NCBI RefSeq assembly: GCF_016583625.1
Contig: NZ_NRRN01000006.1
Span: 1-64,000 of the forward strand
Source of the DNA: Halorhodospira abdelmalekii
GTDB lineage: Bacteria; Pseudomonadota; Gammaproteobacteria; Nitrococcales; Halorhodospiraceae
Direction of reading: 5' to 3'
Length of the DNA: 64,000 nucleotides
Numbering within the stretch: position 1 is the first letter of the stretch; each line of letters begins with the position of its first letter. Shown one piece after another: positions 63,578 through 64,000 of the stretch. A program made the translations under genes and the position numbers. The notes beneath the pieces are model-generated. The model did no database searches and was not told the origin of the DNA. It saw only the letters and a list, made by a program, of their open reading frames with translations.

Positions 63578-64000
63578 CTAGTGCCCGAGCGTCAGATTGC
63601 GCAGTCGCACCAGCACAAAGGCGATCACCGCAACACCGCAGGCGAATGCAGCCAGCGTTCCGTAGACGCCGAGATACTCGACCAAGCGCTCCCAGTTCGC
63701 CCCAGCCAAGTAGCCGCCGGCAACCAGCACCGCATTCCACGCCGCTGTTCCTAAGAAGGTAAAGAAGACGAACTTAGGCAGTGGCATCGGCAGGAGACCG
63801 GCCGGAACCGAGACCACGCTGCGCACCGTCGGCAAGAAGCGCCCGAAAAAGATGATCGCCACGCCGTAGCGCTGAAAGAGCCGATCGATCGCGATAACGT
63901 CGCGCTCATAAAAGAGAGACCAGCGGCCGCCGTAGCTCAGCCATTCGATCAGGCGTTCGCGGCCGAGCCAGCGCGCAGCAGCGTAGATCAGCGTCGAGCC
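63578..64000 (-). CDS. DedA-family membrane protein, 5' end beyond window
   Basis: The frame remains open to the right edge, so the 5' end is missing; 140 residues are visible. FFGRFLPTVRSVVSVPAGL is the DedA/SNARE-associated family motif with a conserved Arg, followed by FTFLGTAAWNAVLVAGGYLAG and a C-terminal transmembrane helix (GTLAAFACGVAVIAFVLV). DedA proteins are linked to lipid carrier recycling and membrane homeostasis. Confidence 0.88.
   Translation of the reverse strand, partial: GSTLIYAAARWLGRERLIEWLSYGGRWSLFYERDVIAIDRLFQRYGVAIIFFGRFLPTVRSVVSVPAGLLPMPLPKFVFFTFLGTAAWNAVLVAGGYLAGANWERLVEYLGVYGTLAAFACGVAVIAFVLVRLRNLTLGH

Overview
This 64 kb window is GC-rich chromosomal DNA, packed with genes, from a gammaproteobacterium. 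The best lineage markers are a bacteriochlorophyll-associated BchO hydrolase (40443-41657) and a class III polyhydroxyalkanoate (PHA) synthase pair, PhaC and PhaE. Together they point to a purple sulfur bacterium of the Ectothiorhodospiraceae/Chromatiaceae type. A NaChBac-like voltage-gated sodium channel and an extremely acidic secreted peptide would suit a saline habitat. Species identity is inference. There is no prophage, no transposase gene and no cas gene. The region is mostly housekeeping chromosome with a few accessory patches.

Layout. 1-3492: end of an unidentified gene, then the LpoB / COG3014-like / LPP20-like envelope lipoprotein operon on the minus strand. 3671-7353: dsbB, then yebC-ruvC-ruvA-ruvB. 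7525-9889: pabB and an HDOD protein. 9937-14422: PHA locus (phaR, phbB, phaC, phaE) with a candidate small RNA gene between phbB and phaC. 14509-21044: bepA, a PerM-type permease, a PIN-PhoH ATPase, gcvR, dapA, bamC. 21190-26501: purL and galU. 26517-29676: an ArsA-type ATPase facing a small Cys-Cys-ending protein and a CstA transporter. 29783-33821: hsp20, a sodium channel, copZ-copA. 33858-41657: a 715-residue orphan, an acidic peptide, a tricorn-like protease, bchO. 41776-46382: metK, a structured RNA-like element with an IS200/IS605-type end hairpin, gap, fnr, purC. 46700-53088: djlA, a macrodomain protein coupled to an M20 peptidase, and a large MscK-like channel whose start lies in a REP-like palindrome. 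53137-58518: a surface-glycan patch (LicD-like, two glycosyltransferases, a coiled-coil protein). 58734-64000: a DCC protein, a GGCT-like protein, a methyltransferase, a DUF3006-like protein, tRNA-Arg(CCU), a secreted MBL-HhH protein, a secreted hypothetical protein and a truncated DedA gene.

The points most worth following up are: (i) the orphan structured RNA at 42945-43163, which looks like an omega-RNA or IS605 relic without its nuclease; (ii) a promoter-to-terminator small RNA with several GGAUG motifs inside the PHA locus; (iii) the ArsA / CC-ending protein / CstA neighbourhood; (iv) a perfect FNR box in front of an fnr gene whose product lacks one canonical cluster cysteine; (v) recurrent 6-14 bp tandem duplications and low-complexity insertions in otherwise conserved proteins.
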